From: Paludibacteraceae bacterium
Lineage (GTDB): Bacteria; Bacteroidota; Bacteroidia; Bacteroidales; Paludibacteraceae
Direction of reading: 5' to 3'
Assembly: GCA_024401495.1 (NCBI GenBank)
Contig: JAKSKW010000004.1
Coordinates: 1 to 64,000 of the forward strand
DNA: 64,000 nucleotides
In this document: one piece after another, positions 34,265-43,517 of the stretch
Numbering within the stretch: position 1 is the first letter of the stretch
How the letters are laid out: every line of letters starts with the position of its first letter
The notes under the pieces: model-generated
Told to the model about the DNA's origin: nothing
Database searches by the model: none
The model's input: the letters and a program-made list of their open reading frames with translations, nothing else
Position numbers and translations under genes: made by a program

Positions 34265-36709
34265 ATGGATTTCAAAAAAATTTTACTCACAAGCACCGTA
34301 TTAGCGGCAGGAATCTCACAAGCCACAACATTTCCAATTAGCGGTGGATTTGCTAATGGAATTACCATTTTAAAGGACAACAACGTGTACGCATGGGGAC
34401 TAAATTCGTACACTAGCAAAGAAGACACATTAAGAAACATTCTTTGCTTAGATAGTTCAGCTGTAGAATTTGGCAAACCGAATTGCTCTACTCCCAGTTT
34501 GGTTGATACAAAAGGCATAAAGTTTACTAAGGCAGAAGCAGGATCATGTTATATTCTCTCTGGCATTTCCGATAAAGGTGTGCTATATTATTGGGGAATG
34601 ACAGACTTAACCACTGTACTACAACCGACTCCAGTCAAAAGTGGAGATATCCCAGGATTCAACGAAGATGGCACTCCTGGCGGAGAGTATTTGGGCAACG
34701 TAAAGAAAGTCGCTATTACAAATACAGGTTTCATTGCTCTTCTCAACGACGGTTCAGCAGTCCTTTCTGAAAATTTTGATTCATTATTGGTAGCGAAAGA
34801 CGAAAATGGAGAAATCCTAAAAAACATAGTCGACGTTCGTGGAGGAGACCAATCTTATTTTGCGTTGACTTCTGATGGTTTGCTATATAGCACAGGAGCA
34901 TACAACGGTCACGATAATGTTTCCAGCAGACCATTAATTTTCTCTGACATCTTAAAGCCAGTATCGACAAATACACTTGAGCCATTAGAGAATGTAGTAT
35001 CATACGGTGCAGGTGATTGTTGTGCTTTCGCAGCGACAAAAGATGGCCATGCATACGGTTGGGGCAATGGTGGCTGGGGCGGATGTGCCGGAACCGGAGA
35101 ATTAAGTCCTACATATCAGGCAACACCAATAGTAGCAGGAGACTACTCAAAGATCAGTGGCAAGGATTATCTTGACAATGTCAAGCAGATTGACGGCGGA
35201 AGAGGATATGGTATGGCCGTAACTTTCGACGGTCATCTTCTGTTCTGGGGCAATAATGACGACAATGGAGGTGTTGCTCCATCTAATGTCAAAGGCAGAT
35301 TTTTCATAAGACCAATATTCGCCACTTATGAAGATGGTCGTATTGTTGACGACGCAGTAGCTATTGAATGTGGAGACAACTTTGGATTCGTTGTCAATAA
35401 GAAGAATCAATATTTTGCATTCGGACTAAATGATTTAGGACAATGTGGTGTTGGAGAAGACACAACAACAGCAATCCACTACCTTCATCCAATGAATTTT
35501 AGCAGTGAATTGCGAACTTTATGTCCAAGTGTACGCCTGCTTAGCGACACAACGATAGCATGTACAAACGGAAGCTCCGCTATCGAAGCATTCACATCAT
35601 CAGTATCTGATGACAAAGATTATAGACTAGACTGGTATTTCAACGGCAAAAAATTGTCTGAGAAATCTAACATCTGTGTTGTCGACGAAGAAGGAGAATA
35701 CAAGGTTGTGATGACTCCAACAGACAGTCTATGCGAATCGTCGTCGGACTACACTTACGCAAAGGCAAACAAAGTTGTCATAGAAAGTCTTGGCAACCAA
35801 ATTTCAGTGGAGGACACCGCTATAATAAAGAAGCAGAATGTGACGTTTAAGCTAACATCAGCGGAGGCGACTACAATCGTTCTATATAGTGATGAAGAAT
35901 GTACAAACGCTATAGACACTTTAGCCGTAGAGGAGGGTGAGAATATCATCGCAATACCTGGTTCATCTTTGTCATTGAAAGGCGACACTGCTAATGTCTG
36001 GGTTATGGAAAACAAACAAACTACACTATTCCCTGAAGCTAACGGAAGCTATTTGTCTTTTCAAAAGTATGGAATGCTATTAAAAACAAAAAACAACGCC
36101 ACACTACATTCTTTCAAATTTAAGGCCAAGAGTTTCGTTGGTTCTGCAGAGGTTACAGCGACGCCAATGTTATATCGTGCTTACTTAGACAATAAAGGTT
36201 TTTACACCGAATTCGACACTGTAAGTACAGGACAAGAGCAGAAATTCGTTGTAAATGATGAAGGTACAGAATGTACCTTGGTATGCGACTTTAAGATTCC
36301 TAACAATGGTATTTACGTTATCGGCATGGATTTTAATGGCACGGTATCTATGTTTTTGATATCTTCTCCTGAAATGGACATTAATAGTACATTACTTAAA
36401 GAACCAGTTGCCGACGAAAACAACTATGGAATCGAATGGGTTGGTTGTTCATCTAATTCATACGCTACAGCAAACGGTAGTGAAAAAACATGTTACTATG
36501 ACTTGAAATTCTCTGACATTGAATTTGTCTCTTGTGGTGCAATGAAACTTACGACAAAGATTGATACTGTAAAAACAGACTGTATCAACATAACAAATGC
36601 AGAGAAAGCAAATGGCGAGAATTACGACATCTTCGGACGCAAGGTTAAGAACGCACAGTCTAATAGTATCTATATACAGAACGGAAAGAAGTATATCTTC
36701 AAAAAATAA
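34265..36709 (+). CDS. Exported RCC1-repeat protein with T9SS-like tail
   Basis: An 814-residue protein with a signal peptide (MDFKKILLTSTVLAAGISQA). Residues up to about 410 contain RCC1-type beta-propeller repeats, recognisable as DNNVYAWGLNSY, DGHAYGWGNGG, DGHLLFWGNNDDNGG and FGLNDLGQCGVGED. An Ig-like or PKD-like stretch and a beta-sandwich segment follow. The end (YDIFGRKV, then IYIQNGKKYIF) resembles a C-terminal secretion signal. RCC1 folds are used for protein contacts; no enzymatic residues are evident. The start at 34265 is chosen because a longer TTG frame adds no signal features. Function unknown. Confidence 0.75.
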   Translation: MDFKKILLTSTVLAAGISQATTFPISGGFANGITILKDNNVYAWGLNSYTSKEDTLRNILCLDSSAVEFGKPNCSTPSLVDTKGIKFTKAEAGSCYILSGISDKGVLYYWGMTDLTTVLQPTPVKSGDIPGFNEDGTPGGEYLGNVKKVAITNTGFIALLNDGSAVLSENFDSLLVAKDENGEILKNIVDVRGGDQSYFALTSDGLLYSTGAYNGHDNVSSRPLIFSDILKPVSTNTLEPLENVVSYGAGDCCAFAATKDGHAYGWGNGGWGGCAGTGELSPTYQATPIVAGDYSKISGKDYLDNVKQIDGGRGYGMAVTFDGHLLFWGNNDDNGGVAPSNVKGRFFIRPIFATYEDGRIVDDAVAIECGDNFGFVVNKKNQYFAFGLNDLGQCGVGEDTTTAIHYLHPMNFSSELRTLCPSVRLLSDTTIACTNGSSAIEAFTSSVSDDKDYRLDWYFNGKKLSEKSNICVVDEEGEYKVVMTPTDSLCESSSDYTYAKANKVVIESLGNQISVEDTAIIKKQNVTFKLTSAEATTIVLYSDEECTNAIDTLAVEEGENIIAIPGSSLSLKGDTANVWVMENKQTTLFPEANGSYLSFQKYGMLLKTKNNATLHSFKFKAKSFVGSAEVTATPMLYRAYLDNKGFYTEFDTVSTGQEQKFVVNDEGTECTLVCDFKIPNNGIYVIGMDFNGTVSMFLISSPEMDINSTLLKEPVADENNYGIEWVGCSSNSYATANGSEKTCYYDLKFSDIEFVSCGAMKLTTKIDTVKTDCINITNAEKANGENYDIFGRKVKNAQSNSIYIQNGKKYIFKK

Positions 36710-36759
36710 GAAGATATTGTTTGAGGGACAAGCTTCGTATTTCCTCAAACTAACTTAAC

Positions 36760-36803
36760 AAAAAGGTCGTTTGTAACATCCATTGGTTGCGAACGACCTT
36801 TTT
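36760..36803 (+). terminator. Strong intrinsic terminator of the RCC1-repeat gene
   Basis: AAAAAGGTCGTT pairs perfectly with AACGACCTTTTT and the stem continues inward to about 17 pairs (GTAAC/GTTGC with a wobble). T-rich sequence follows. Confidence 0.9.
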
Positions 36804-36931
36804 ATTTTGAGTTTTATACTAATTTAGTCATTCAAAAGATTCGTATTCTATATCACAAAATATTCTTTGATATAAAGACAAATACGTATCTAAACAGAGA
36901 TTATAAGTCGTCCATTAAACTAATCTGATAT

Positions 36932-37906
36932 TTATTTTGTAGTAGCGGATATTGGCTTAAACATAAACTGCATTTTGGGGTTCTTGAACAATTGTACTAA
37001 AAGATATTCAACAATTGCTAACGTTGCAAACAAGCCTAACACAACCACTTTTCCATTCATTTCGAATGGTTCTACTGCTACATAATAAAGACGGATCACA
37101 ATATAATGAGTAATATACAACGTCATCGCATGCTTGCCTGCCCATGAAAATATCTTAAACTTATATGGGATTTTTTCAAAAACTGAATTAAATGTGATGC
37201 ATCCAGCTATAGAAAAAACAAACCACAATAAATAAACTCCCTGTTTCAATTCATTCGGGAACATGTCCACAAAAGGAATACCCAGAACAACAAATAGCAA
37301 ATATACACCAATCGCTGTTACACTAACATACTTATTATACTGTATTTCACGCAAGATGTAACCTAATGTGTAGAACACAAATCCTGAACATACATTACCA
37401 AAATATCTTGGCAATGGATTGCCATACAGATATAAAACATAAACCACAATTATTGCAGGAATTATAAAAACCACATAATACTTTGTGTTACTCTCAATCA
37501 ATGAAAAAAGCACCTTGACAACAAAAAATGAGAACAAAAACCACAAAGGTTTATCTCCATATACTGATCCATCCAGCAAAAGTTCCTTTAATGGTATGAT
37601 AAAATAATCAGACCAATCATGATTTCCCTCTTGTAAAAAAATTAAGAAATAGACTAAACACCCTACAATTGTGAATGTCAGAAAAGGATATAAGAGTTTC
37701 TTTGCAGATTTTCGTATACACTCCTTTACGCTTTGACGCCTATAAAACATTCCAGATTTAAAGAAAAACCACGGCATAAAGAAGCTCAAAAAAATCTGAA
37801 ATGGTAATCCATAACAATGATAAGAAATCATATCAATAATCATAATGCCAGCAACAACATCAATACTTGTTACCCTTAGATTACCATTGCTTTCGTTTTT
37901 AGTCAT
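36932..37906 (-). CDS. Membrane acyltransferase, family 3 (OafA/WecH type)
   Basis: A 324-residue inner membrane protein with about ten helices. The N-terminus TSIDVVAGIMIIDMISYHCY with PWFFFKSGMFYR next to it fits the acyltransferase-3 family, which acetylates or succinylates sugars on the periplasmic side. The usual first-helix histidine of the family appears here in SYHCYG. It is monocistronic and points away from the esterase gene at 38285. A surface glycan or peptidoglycan substrate is possible but not shown. Confidence 0.75.
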   Translation of the reverse strand: MTKNESNGNLRVTSIDVVAGIMIIDMISYHCYGLPFQIFLSFFMPWFFFKSGMFYRRQSVKECIRKSAKKLLYPFLTFTIVGCLVYFLIFLQEGNHDWSDYFIIPLKELLLDGSVYGDKPLWFLFSFFVVKVLFSLIESNTKYYVVFIIPAIIVVYVLYLYGNPLPRYFGNVCSGFVFYTLGYILREIQYNKYVSVTAIGVYLLFVVLGIPFVDMFPNELKQGVYLLWFVFSIAGCITFNSVFEKIPYKFKIFSWAGKHAMTLYITHYIVIRLYYVAVEPFEMNGKVVVLGLFATLAIVEYLLVQLFKNPKMQFMFKPISATTK

Positions 37907-37953
37907 AATAAATATTCCAACTATTTCTTATCCAAGAAAAATATAATCAAATA

Positions 37954-37970
37954 CAAAAATAATACATTTG
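37954..37970. promoter_or_regulatory. Two opposed -7 boxes one base apart
   Basis: TATTTTTG on the minus strand (37954-37961) faces the acyltransferase; TACATTTG on the plus strand (37963-37970) faces right, followed by a hairpin GATGAAA / TTTCATC (37973-37994). They cannot both work at once. The gap 37971-38215 holds that hairpin and a small AGGCA/TGCCT hairpin at 38098-38112; nothing else was recognised. Confidence 0.4.
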
Positions 37971-38215
37971 CTGATGAAAGGCACGTTTTTCATCAATTAA
38001 GGTTACTATTTTCCCATTTTAGTTTAACATTAGTGGACTTTAGCTATATATAATACCATACAATTTCTAATTAAACTTAACATCATAATACTAAAGCAGG
38101 CATTTCGTGCCTCAAAAATTATTATTTGGTATAAGAAAAAAGTCTATACGTCTAAAAATGAAAAATCCGTTACTCATTGCCTTTTTTTTCACATCGACAA
38201 ACTATTATAATTCTA

Positions 38216-38223
38216 TAAATTTG
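38216..38223 (+). promoter_or_regulatory. -7 box for the two-headed esterase
   Basis: TAAATTTG matches TAnnTTTG, 61 bases before the start at 38285. Confidence 0.5.
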
Positions 38224-38284
38224 CCAAAGTAGAAAACGAGAAATCTTAATTCTACTAAAAAAAATAAAACTAACACATTTTATC

Positions 38285-40873
38285 ATGAAAAAACACATTA
38301 CTACGTTATTGGCAGTCCTTGCCAGCTGCACCATGACCTTCGCTCAATGGGGAGGCTTCGGTGGTGGAGGATTTGATTTCGGTGGTGGCGGTGGAGCCTC
38401 ATCAGGATCACTTTCCAACTACACTAACAAACAGAACATCGACTATGTCGGAGACAACCACGTCGGCCACAAACTTGATATCTACTACCCTAACGACGGC
38501 AAAGCAACTCACAATGTAATTATCCATATTTATGGTAGTGCTTGGGGAAGCAACGACCAAAAGGGAGCGGCAGACCACGGTACTGTAGGTAAAGCAGCGT
38601 TGGAGGCTGGATATATCTTCGTCACTCCAAACCATAGAACATATAACGACGCTTTGTGGCCAGCACAGATCAACGATATCAAGGCTGTGGTGCGTTATCT
38701 TCGTGGAAATAAGGCAGACCTTAAGATCGACGATTCGTTCATCGGCATCTCAGGTTTCTCATCAGGTGGTCACTTGGCTTCCATGATGGGTGTTACTAAC
38801 GGTGAGACAACAGTGAAAGTAGGAAGCATTTCCGTCGACATTGAAGGAAAACTTGGTAAATTCACAAGCGAGTGTAGTGCAGTCGACGCGGTTTGCGACT
38901 GGTCTGGTCCTGTTGACTGTCGTGATAAAACATGTGGCAATCCTATCAATATGTCGCCAGAGAACGATATGGTAGGCGGTTGTACACCACAGTCGTGCCC
39001 AGACAAGCATGCGTCGCTTGGAACTAACACTTATATCGATGCCAACGACGTGCCTCACATGATCTGCCACGGTACTACAGATAATATCGTGCCATGTTGT
39101 GAGGGTGAGAAATACGCTAATAATCTAAAGAAAGCAGGCATCTACGTTGAATGGTATAATCCAAGCCACGGACATCAAGTTAATGGTGAGTACACAGACG
39201 AGATGATCAAGTTCTTCAATAAGATTCGTGAAGAGAAGGCATCTAAAGGAATTGACAGATGCGGTGGTTCACAGGGTGGACAGCAAGGCGGAGACCAGGG
39301 CGGACAAGCTGGTGAACAAGGAGATCAGCAGGGTGGCAATCAGGGTGGCAGCGACGTCGATCCAAAGGAGTCTCTACAGGTGTATATCGCCATCGGTCAG
39401 TCGAACATGTGGGGCAATGCCACAGTGCAGAGTTCAGACAAAGCTACTCACGACCGTATCAAGATGATGAGCACAGCAAACAGCCGTGGCAACGTGGGAT
39501 CATGGATTCCTGCCGTTCCTCCAATGTGTGCTCCAGGTGCAGGCTACTCACTTGCTGATAATTTCATCCGCACAATGGCAGACGGAGTGCCAGAGTGCGT
39601 CACTATCGGAGTCATACCAGTGGCAATCGCAGGAGCAAGTTTCAAGGCATTCGATCCAAACCAGTGTGGAAGCTACTTCAGCAGTTCTGAGAGCTGGCTA
39701 CAGAATATGGCTAAAGAGTACGACAACAACCCATATAAGAGAATCGTGGAGTGTGCGAAGAAAGCACAGGAGACAGGAGTGATCAAGGGAATCATCGTAC
39801 ACCAGGGAGAATCAGATTCAGGTCAGCAGGCATGGTTGACAATGGTCCAGACATTCTACAACAATCTCTGCAAAGATCTTGGTCTTGAGCCATCAAAGAC
39901 GCCAATCCTAGTAGGCCAGATGCTTGAGGGAGGTGCATGTGCCGGACATAATACCGTCATCGCACAACTACCAAGCAAGATCAGCAACTGCGCAGTGATC
40001 AGTTCAGCCGGACTTGCAGGAGAGAGCGATCGTCTACACTTCAAGCACGACAGCTATACTGAATTCGGAAAGCGTTATGCAGAGAAGATGCTCACAATGA
40101 TCGATTTCGACGGAAAGTGTCCAGATGGAAGTGCAGTAGTCGAGCCAAAAGAATCTACTCCATACAAAGGTGTGGCAGCAAAACTTCCTGGAAAGATCGA
40201 AGCAGAAAACTACGATGAAGGAGGCAGCAACGTCGCATATTATGATCTTTCATCTGGCAATAAATGCGACGACTATACAAACGTATATCGTTCGGACGAC
40301 GTCGATATCAAGAAAGAAGGAAGCGACTACATCGTAGGAAACTGTCAGAGCGGCGAGTGGATGAAATATACAGTCGACGTCGAGGAAGATGGAGAGTATG
40401 AGTTGACAGTTCGCGTAGGAGAAGGAGGCAACAGCGGTAAATTCTCGCTTTTGATGGACGACAAGAGCATCGACTATACTGTCAACGTGGAGAAGACAGG
40501 AGCGTGGGGAACATACGCAGAGCAGATCCAGAGCAAGAAATTCAACCTAAAGAAAGGTACACACGTATTGAAGCTAACAATCGAATCAGATTGGGTAGAC
40601 ATCGACTGGCTGAATTTCACAACAGAGAAGACTGACGTCGAGACAATCGTAAAGAGAGAATTCGCAATCGTGCCAAATCCAGCGTCGACAGCCATCTATA
40701 TCTATAGCGAGGGCGAGATTGAAAGCGTATCAATCATGAACGCTATTGGCGACGTGGTAGCGATAAGCGACGAATCAAGAGTCGACGTCTCTACCCTACC
40801 AAACGGAGTCTACTTCGTGAAAGCCACTATTGACGGCGAGACAGTAGTGAAGAAATTGGTGGTGAATAAATGA
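38285..40873 (+). CDS. Secreted bimodular carbohydrate esterase with CBM6-like domain and T9SS tail
   Basis: An 862-residue exported protein. A signal peptide ends near TFAQ and a glycine-rich stretch follows. Domain 1 (about 40-315) is an alpha/beta hydrolase with elbow G157-F-S159-S-G161 and a C-terminal SHGHQ histidine. A Gln/Gly-rich linker (about 325-355) leads to domain 2 (about 362-610), an SGNH/CE6-type acetylesterase with GQSN (S373) and D582-R-L-H585. A CBM6-like module (about 640-785; KIEAENYDEGG, DWVDIDWLNF) and a T9SS type A tail (about 790-862; VPNPAS, NGVYFVKATIDG, KKLVVNK) complete it. It probably deacetylates xylan or similar hemicellulose at two kinds of ester. It stands alone. 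Confidence 0.88.
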   Translation: MKKHITTLLAVLASCTMTFAQWGGFGGGGFDFGGGGGASSGSLSNYTNKQNIDYVGDNHVGHKLDIYYPNDGKATHNVIIHIYGSAWGSNDQKGAADHGTVGKAALEAGYIFVTPNHRTYNDALWPAQINDIKAVVRYLRGNKADLKIDDSFIGISGFSSGGHLASMMGVTNGETTVKVGSISVDIEGKLGKFTSECSAVDAVCDWSGPVDCRDKTCGNPINMSPENDMVGGCTPQSCPDKHASLGTNTYIDANDVPHMICHGTTDNIVPCCEGEKYANNLKKAGIYVEWYNPSHGHQVNGEYTDEMIKFFNKIREEKASKGIDRCGGSQGGQQGGDQGGQAGEQGDQQGGNQGGSDVDPKESLQVYIAIGQSNMWGNATVQSSDKATHDRIKMMSTANSRGNVGSWIPAVPPMCAPGAGYSLADNFIRTMADGVPECVTIGVIPVAIAGASFKAFDPNQCGSYFSSSESWLQNMAKEYDNNPYKRIVECAKKAQETGVIKGIIVHQGESDSGQQAWLTMVQTFYNNLCKDLGLEPSKTPILVGQMLEGGACAGHNTVIAQLPSKISNCAVISSAGLAGESDRLHFKHDSYTEFGKRYAEKMLTMIDFDGKCPDGSAVVEPKESTPYKGVAAKLPGKIEAENYDEGGSNVAYYDLSSGNKCDDYTNVYRSDDVDIKKEGSDYIVGNCQSGEWMKYTVDVEEDGEYELTVRVGEGGNSGKFSLLMDDKSIDYTVNVEKTGAWGTYAEQIQSKKFNLKKGTHVLKLTIESDWVDIDWLNFTTEKTDVETIVKREFAIVPNPASTAIYIYSEGEIESVSIMNAIGDVVAISDESRVDVSTLPNGVYFVKATIDGETVVKKLVVNK

Positions 40874-40913
40874 CGTTAACGTTGACGAAAACGAAAACGA
40901 AGACGAAAAACGG
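40872..40913. repeat. ACGTTR/ACGAAA hexamer repeat
   Basis: About seven imperfect 6-base units (ACGTTA, ACGTTG, ACGAAA, ACGAAA, ACGAAG, ACGAAA) directly follow the esterase stop codon. Same family as 418-443, 7976-8001 and 19201-19224. Confidence 0.6.
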
Positions 40914-40947
40914 CAAGTAAAAATTTTATCCTATTCAATCAGAAAGG

Positions 40948-40972
40948 AGTCGGGAGCGATGCTTCCGGCTCT
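40948..40972 (+). terminator. Intrinsic terminator of the bimodular esterase gene
   Basis: An 11-base-pair stem (GAGTCGGGAGC / GCTTCCGGCTC, two wobbles, loop GAT) is followed by seven T. Confidence 0.85.
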
Positions 40973-41064
40973 TTTTTTATATCCCCTATCCTTGCATATT
41001 TACCACTTTTCTTTACAAAAAGGAATTTGTAGTGCATAACCTTTTTTAATTCTTCCTTTATCCG

Positions 41065-41072
41065 TAAATTTG
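41065..41072 (+). promoter_or_regulatory. -7 box for the ammonia-lyase
   Basis: TAAATTTG matches TAnnTTTG, 22 bases before the start at 41095. Confidence 0.5.
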
Positions 41073-41094
41073 CGAGAGTTTACAAAAAATCAAG

Positions 41095-42618
41095 ATGAAA
41101 AACATCGACTATATTACTTTAAGCGACATTGAAAACATCCTTTACAAAGGCGAGCAAATTTCGTTTGCCCCAAGCGTATGGGAGAGAGTAAATAGAAGCT
41201 ACGACTTCTTAAAATCATTCTCTGGTGACCGTATTATCTACGGAATCAATACCGGTTTCGGACCTATGGCTCAATGGCGTATCTCCGACGAAGACCGTGA
41301 GGCTTTGCAATACAACATCATCCGCAGCCACTCCACAGGTGCTGGCAATCCGTTGCCCGACGTCTATGTGAAAGCAGCCATGATCGCACGTATCGGCACA
41401 TTCACTCAAGGCAAAAGCGGAATCCATAAGAGTATCGTCGACTTGCTAATGAATTTCATCAACAAAGATATCACTCCTTTCATTCCAGAGCACGGTAGCG
41501 TGGGTGCGAGCGGCGACCTTGTGCAGCTTGCCCATCTTGCACTTACTTTGATTGGCGAGGGCGAGGTCCTCTACAAAGGCGAGAAGCGTCCTGCTGGAGA
41601 GGTGATGAAAGAGTGCGGACTTGAGCCAATCAAGATGTTTATCCGTGAAGGTTTGTCGCTTACAAACGGCACATCCTTCATGACAGGTATCGGACTTGTC
41701 AACCTAATCAATGCAAAAAAACTCCTTCGCTTCGCCACAATCGCGAGCGTGATGATGAATGAGATTGCCAGCTCATACGACGATTTCATGTCGGAGCCAA
41801 TCAATGCGGTGCGACGTCAGCGTGGACAGGGCATCATCGCAGAGCAGATGCGTGAGATTGCCAAAGGAAGCAAATGTATGCTCGACAGAAAGAGCGAGAT
41901 GTACGATAAAAAACACACTGAAGATGTGTTCACTCATAAAGTACAGCCTTACTACTCGCTAAGATGTATTCCTCAGATTCTTGGTCCAGTATTGGAGACG
42001 ATGGAGAATGTAGAGCGAGTATTGATCAACGAAGTAAACTCAGCTTGCGATAATCCGATTGTAGATCCAGACACAGAGGAAGTTTACCACGGAGGCAATT
42101 TCCACGGTGACTACGTCTCATTTGAGATGGACAAATTGAAGATTGCCGTTACAAAAATGACGATGCTATGTGAGCGACAGATGAACTACCTATTCCACGA
42201 CAGAATCAACGGCATCCTACCTCCGTTTGTCAACCTTGGAAAACTTGGTTTGAACTACGGACTACAGGCATCACAGTTCACAGCCTGCTCCACTACAGCA
42301 GAGTGTCAGACACTATCGAATCCAATGTATGTGCATTCTATCCCTAACAACAATGATAATCAAGACATTGTATCTATGGGAACGAACTCCGCCTTGCTTG
42401 CGAAACGAGTTATCGACAACTCATTCCAGGTGATTGCCATTCACTTCATGGCAATCGTGCAGGCAGTCGACGCACTTAAATGCGGAGATCGATTGTCGCC
42501 AGTGACAAACCGCGTCTACAAGGATATCAGAGCCTTTTTCCCACGTTTTGAGGATGATACACCTAAGTATAAAGATATAGAAAAGATGATTATTTTCTTG
42601 AAAGAGCAAAGTTATTAA
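41095..42618 (+). CDS. hutH: Aromatic amino acid ammonia-lyase (histidine ammonia-lyase type)
   Basis: A 507-residue member of the HAL/PAL/TAL family. The MIO-forming triad A138-S139-G140 lies in HGSVGASGDL, and YGINTGFGP and SIPNNNDNQD are also present. The substrate-selectivity pair is S78-H79 (RSHSTGAG), the combination usual in histidine lyases; tyrosine lyases have other pairs. The symbol is therefore tentative. No hutU, hutI or folate-dependent partner lies nearby, nor any pigment (aryl polyene) genes, so its pathway cannot be told from context. It is followed by an outer membrane protein gene with its own promoter box. Confidence 0.82.
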   Translation: MKNIDYITLSDIENILYKGEQISFAPSVWERVNRSYDFLKSFSGDRIIYGINTGFGPMAQWRISDEDREALQYNIIRSHSTGAGNPLPDVYVKAAMIARIGTFTQGKSGIHKSIVDLLMNFINKDITPFIPEHGSVGASGDLVQLAHLALTLIGEGEVLYKGEKRPAGEVMKECGLEPIKMFIREGLSLTNGTSFMTGIGLVNLINAKKLLRFATIASVMMNEIASSYDDFMSEPINAVRRQRGQGIIAEQMREIAKGSKCMLDRKSEMYDKKHTEDVFTHKVQPYYSLRCIPQILGPVLETMENVERVLINEVNSACDNPIVDPDTEEVYHGGNFHGDYVSFEMDKLKIAVTKMTMLCERQMNYLFHDRINGILPPFVNLGKLGLNYGLQASQFTACSTTAECQTLSNPMYVHSIPNNNDNQDIVSMGTNSALLAKRVIDNSFQVIAIHFMAIVQAVDALKCGDRLSPVTNRVYKDIRAFFPRFEDDTPKYKDIEKMIIFLKEQSY

Positions 42619-42629
42619 CAATTATTGCA

Positions 42630-42637
42630 TATATTTG
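42630..42637 (+). promoter_or_regulatory. -7 box for the beta-barrel protein
   Basis: TATATTTG matches TAnnTTTG, 32 bases before ATG 42670, and excludes a longer start at 42625. Confidence 0.5.
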
Positions 42638-42669
42638 CAGAAATATTGTTTATCGGTAACGAGCAAGAT

Positions 42670-43509
42670 ATGAAAAACACGTTTTTAATAGGTTTGGCCC
42701 TTTCGCTTTTTGTATGCTTCAACGCAAACGCAAAATCTAAGAAGTCGAACGAGGCAAAAGCTGACACAACACAGAAAGCACCTCTTATAGACCCAGAGCA
42801 AGCTTTCGATGAAGCGACAGCAAAGGAGAGAAATCCAGAATTGAAGAAAGAGGATCAATTGTATGAGCCTCGTGAAGTTATGTTAGAAGTCCATGCAGGT
42901 TTGAACATGTCTGATTACTCATCAGACTATCACCAGACTGATTATAAGTTTGGACCAATCATCGGTATCGGAGCAGACTTCCCTATCAAGAACATTTTTT
43001 CTATCGCGCCAGAGCTTAACATAAGCGTTATCGGAGCCAATGTCAAGTATGACATAGACAATAAAGTGTCTGCAAAAGAGCGTCTTACATACATGGAAAT
43101 TCCTATTTATGCAAGATGGCAGTTTTCTCACAACCAGTCGAAGCCGTTCATCGCAGTGGCACCAACAGTTGGAATCGGATTGGGTGGAAAGAGATGTTAC
43201 GACAACGATTTGCGTGTGATGACAGAGGAAGAGGCAGAGAAAGTACCTTTGTTTGCACCTAACCAGGACACAGAGGAGCAGAGTGCAATCTATAAGAAAG
43301 CCGACTTCGGATTAAAGTTCAAGGCAGGTGTGTATGTGAAGACAAAGTGGGCAGTGTCAGTCGGCTATCAGCTTGGCATCGTCAACATATGCAACAGTGA
43401 TTACTTTGGAAAAGATATTATTCCAGGTTACTTCAACGACAGAATCATAAAAGTAGCACCAAACGTAAAGAATTCTAACATCTTTGCGACTTATTCTTAC
43501 TACTGGTAA
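42670..43509 (+). CDS. Outer membrane beta-barrel protein (PorT / OMP_b-brl type)
   Basis: A 279-residue protein with a signal peptide ending in NANA. A charged linker (SKKSNEAKADTTQ) is followed by a small barrel of about eight strands: LEVHAGLNMSDYSSD, FGPIIGIGADFPI, YMEIPIYARWQF, VGYQLGIVNI and the last strand ending YSYYW. This layout is that of the Bacteroidota PorT-like barrels. No specific role can be assigned. The next gene begins 8 bases downstream and is likely co-transcribed. Confidence 0.75.
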   Translation: MKNTFLIGLALSLFVCFNANAKSKKSNEAKADTTQKAPLIDPEQAFDEATAKERNPELKKEDQLYEPREVMLEVHAGLNMSDYSSDYHQTDYKFGPIIGIGADFPIKNIFSIAPELNISVIGANVKYDIDNKVSAKERLTYMEIPIYARWQFSHNQSKPFIAVAPTVGIGLGGKRCYDNDLRVMTEEEAEKVPLFAPNQDTEEQSAIYKKADFGLKFKAGVYVKTKWAVSVGYQLGIVNICNSDYFGKDIIPGYFNDRIIKVAPNVKNSNIFATYSYYW

Positions 43510-43517
43510 TAAAAAAA

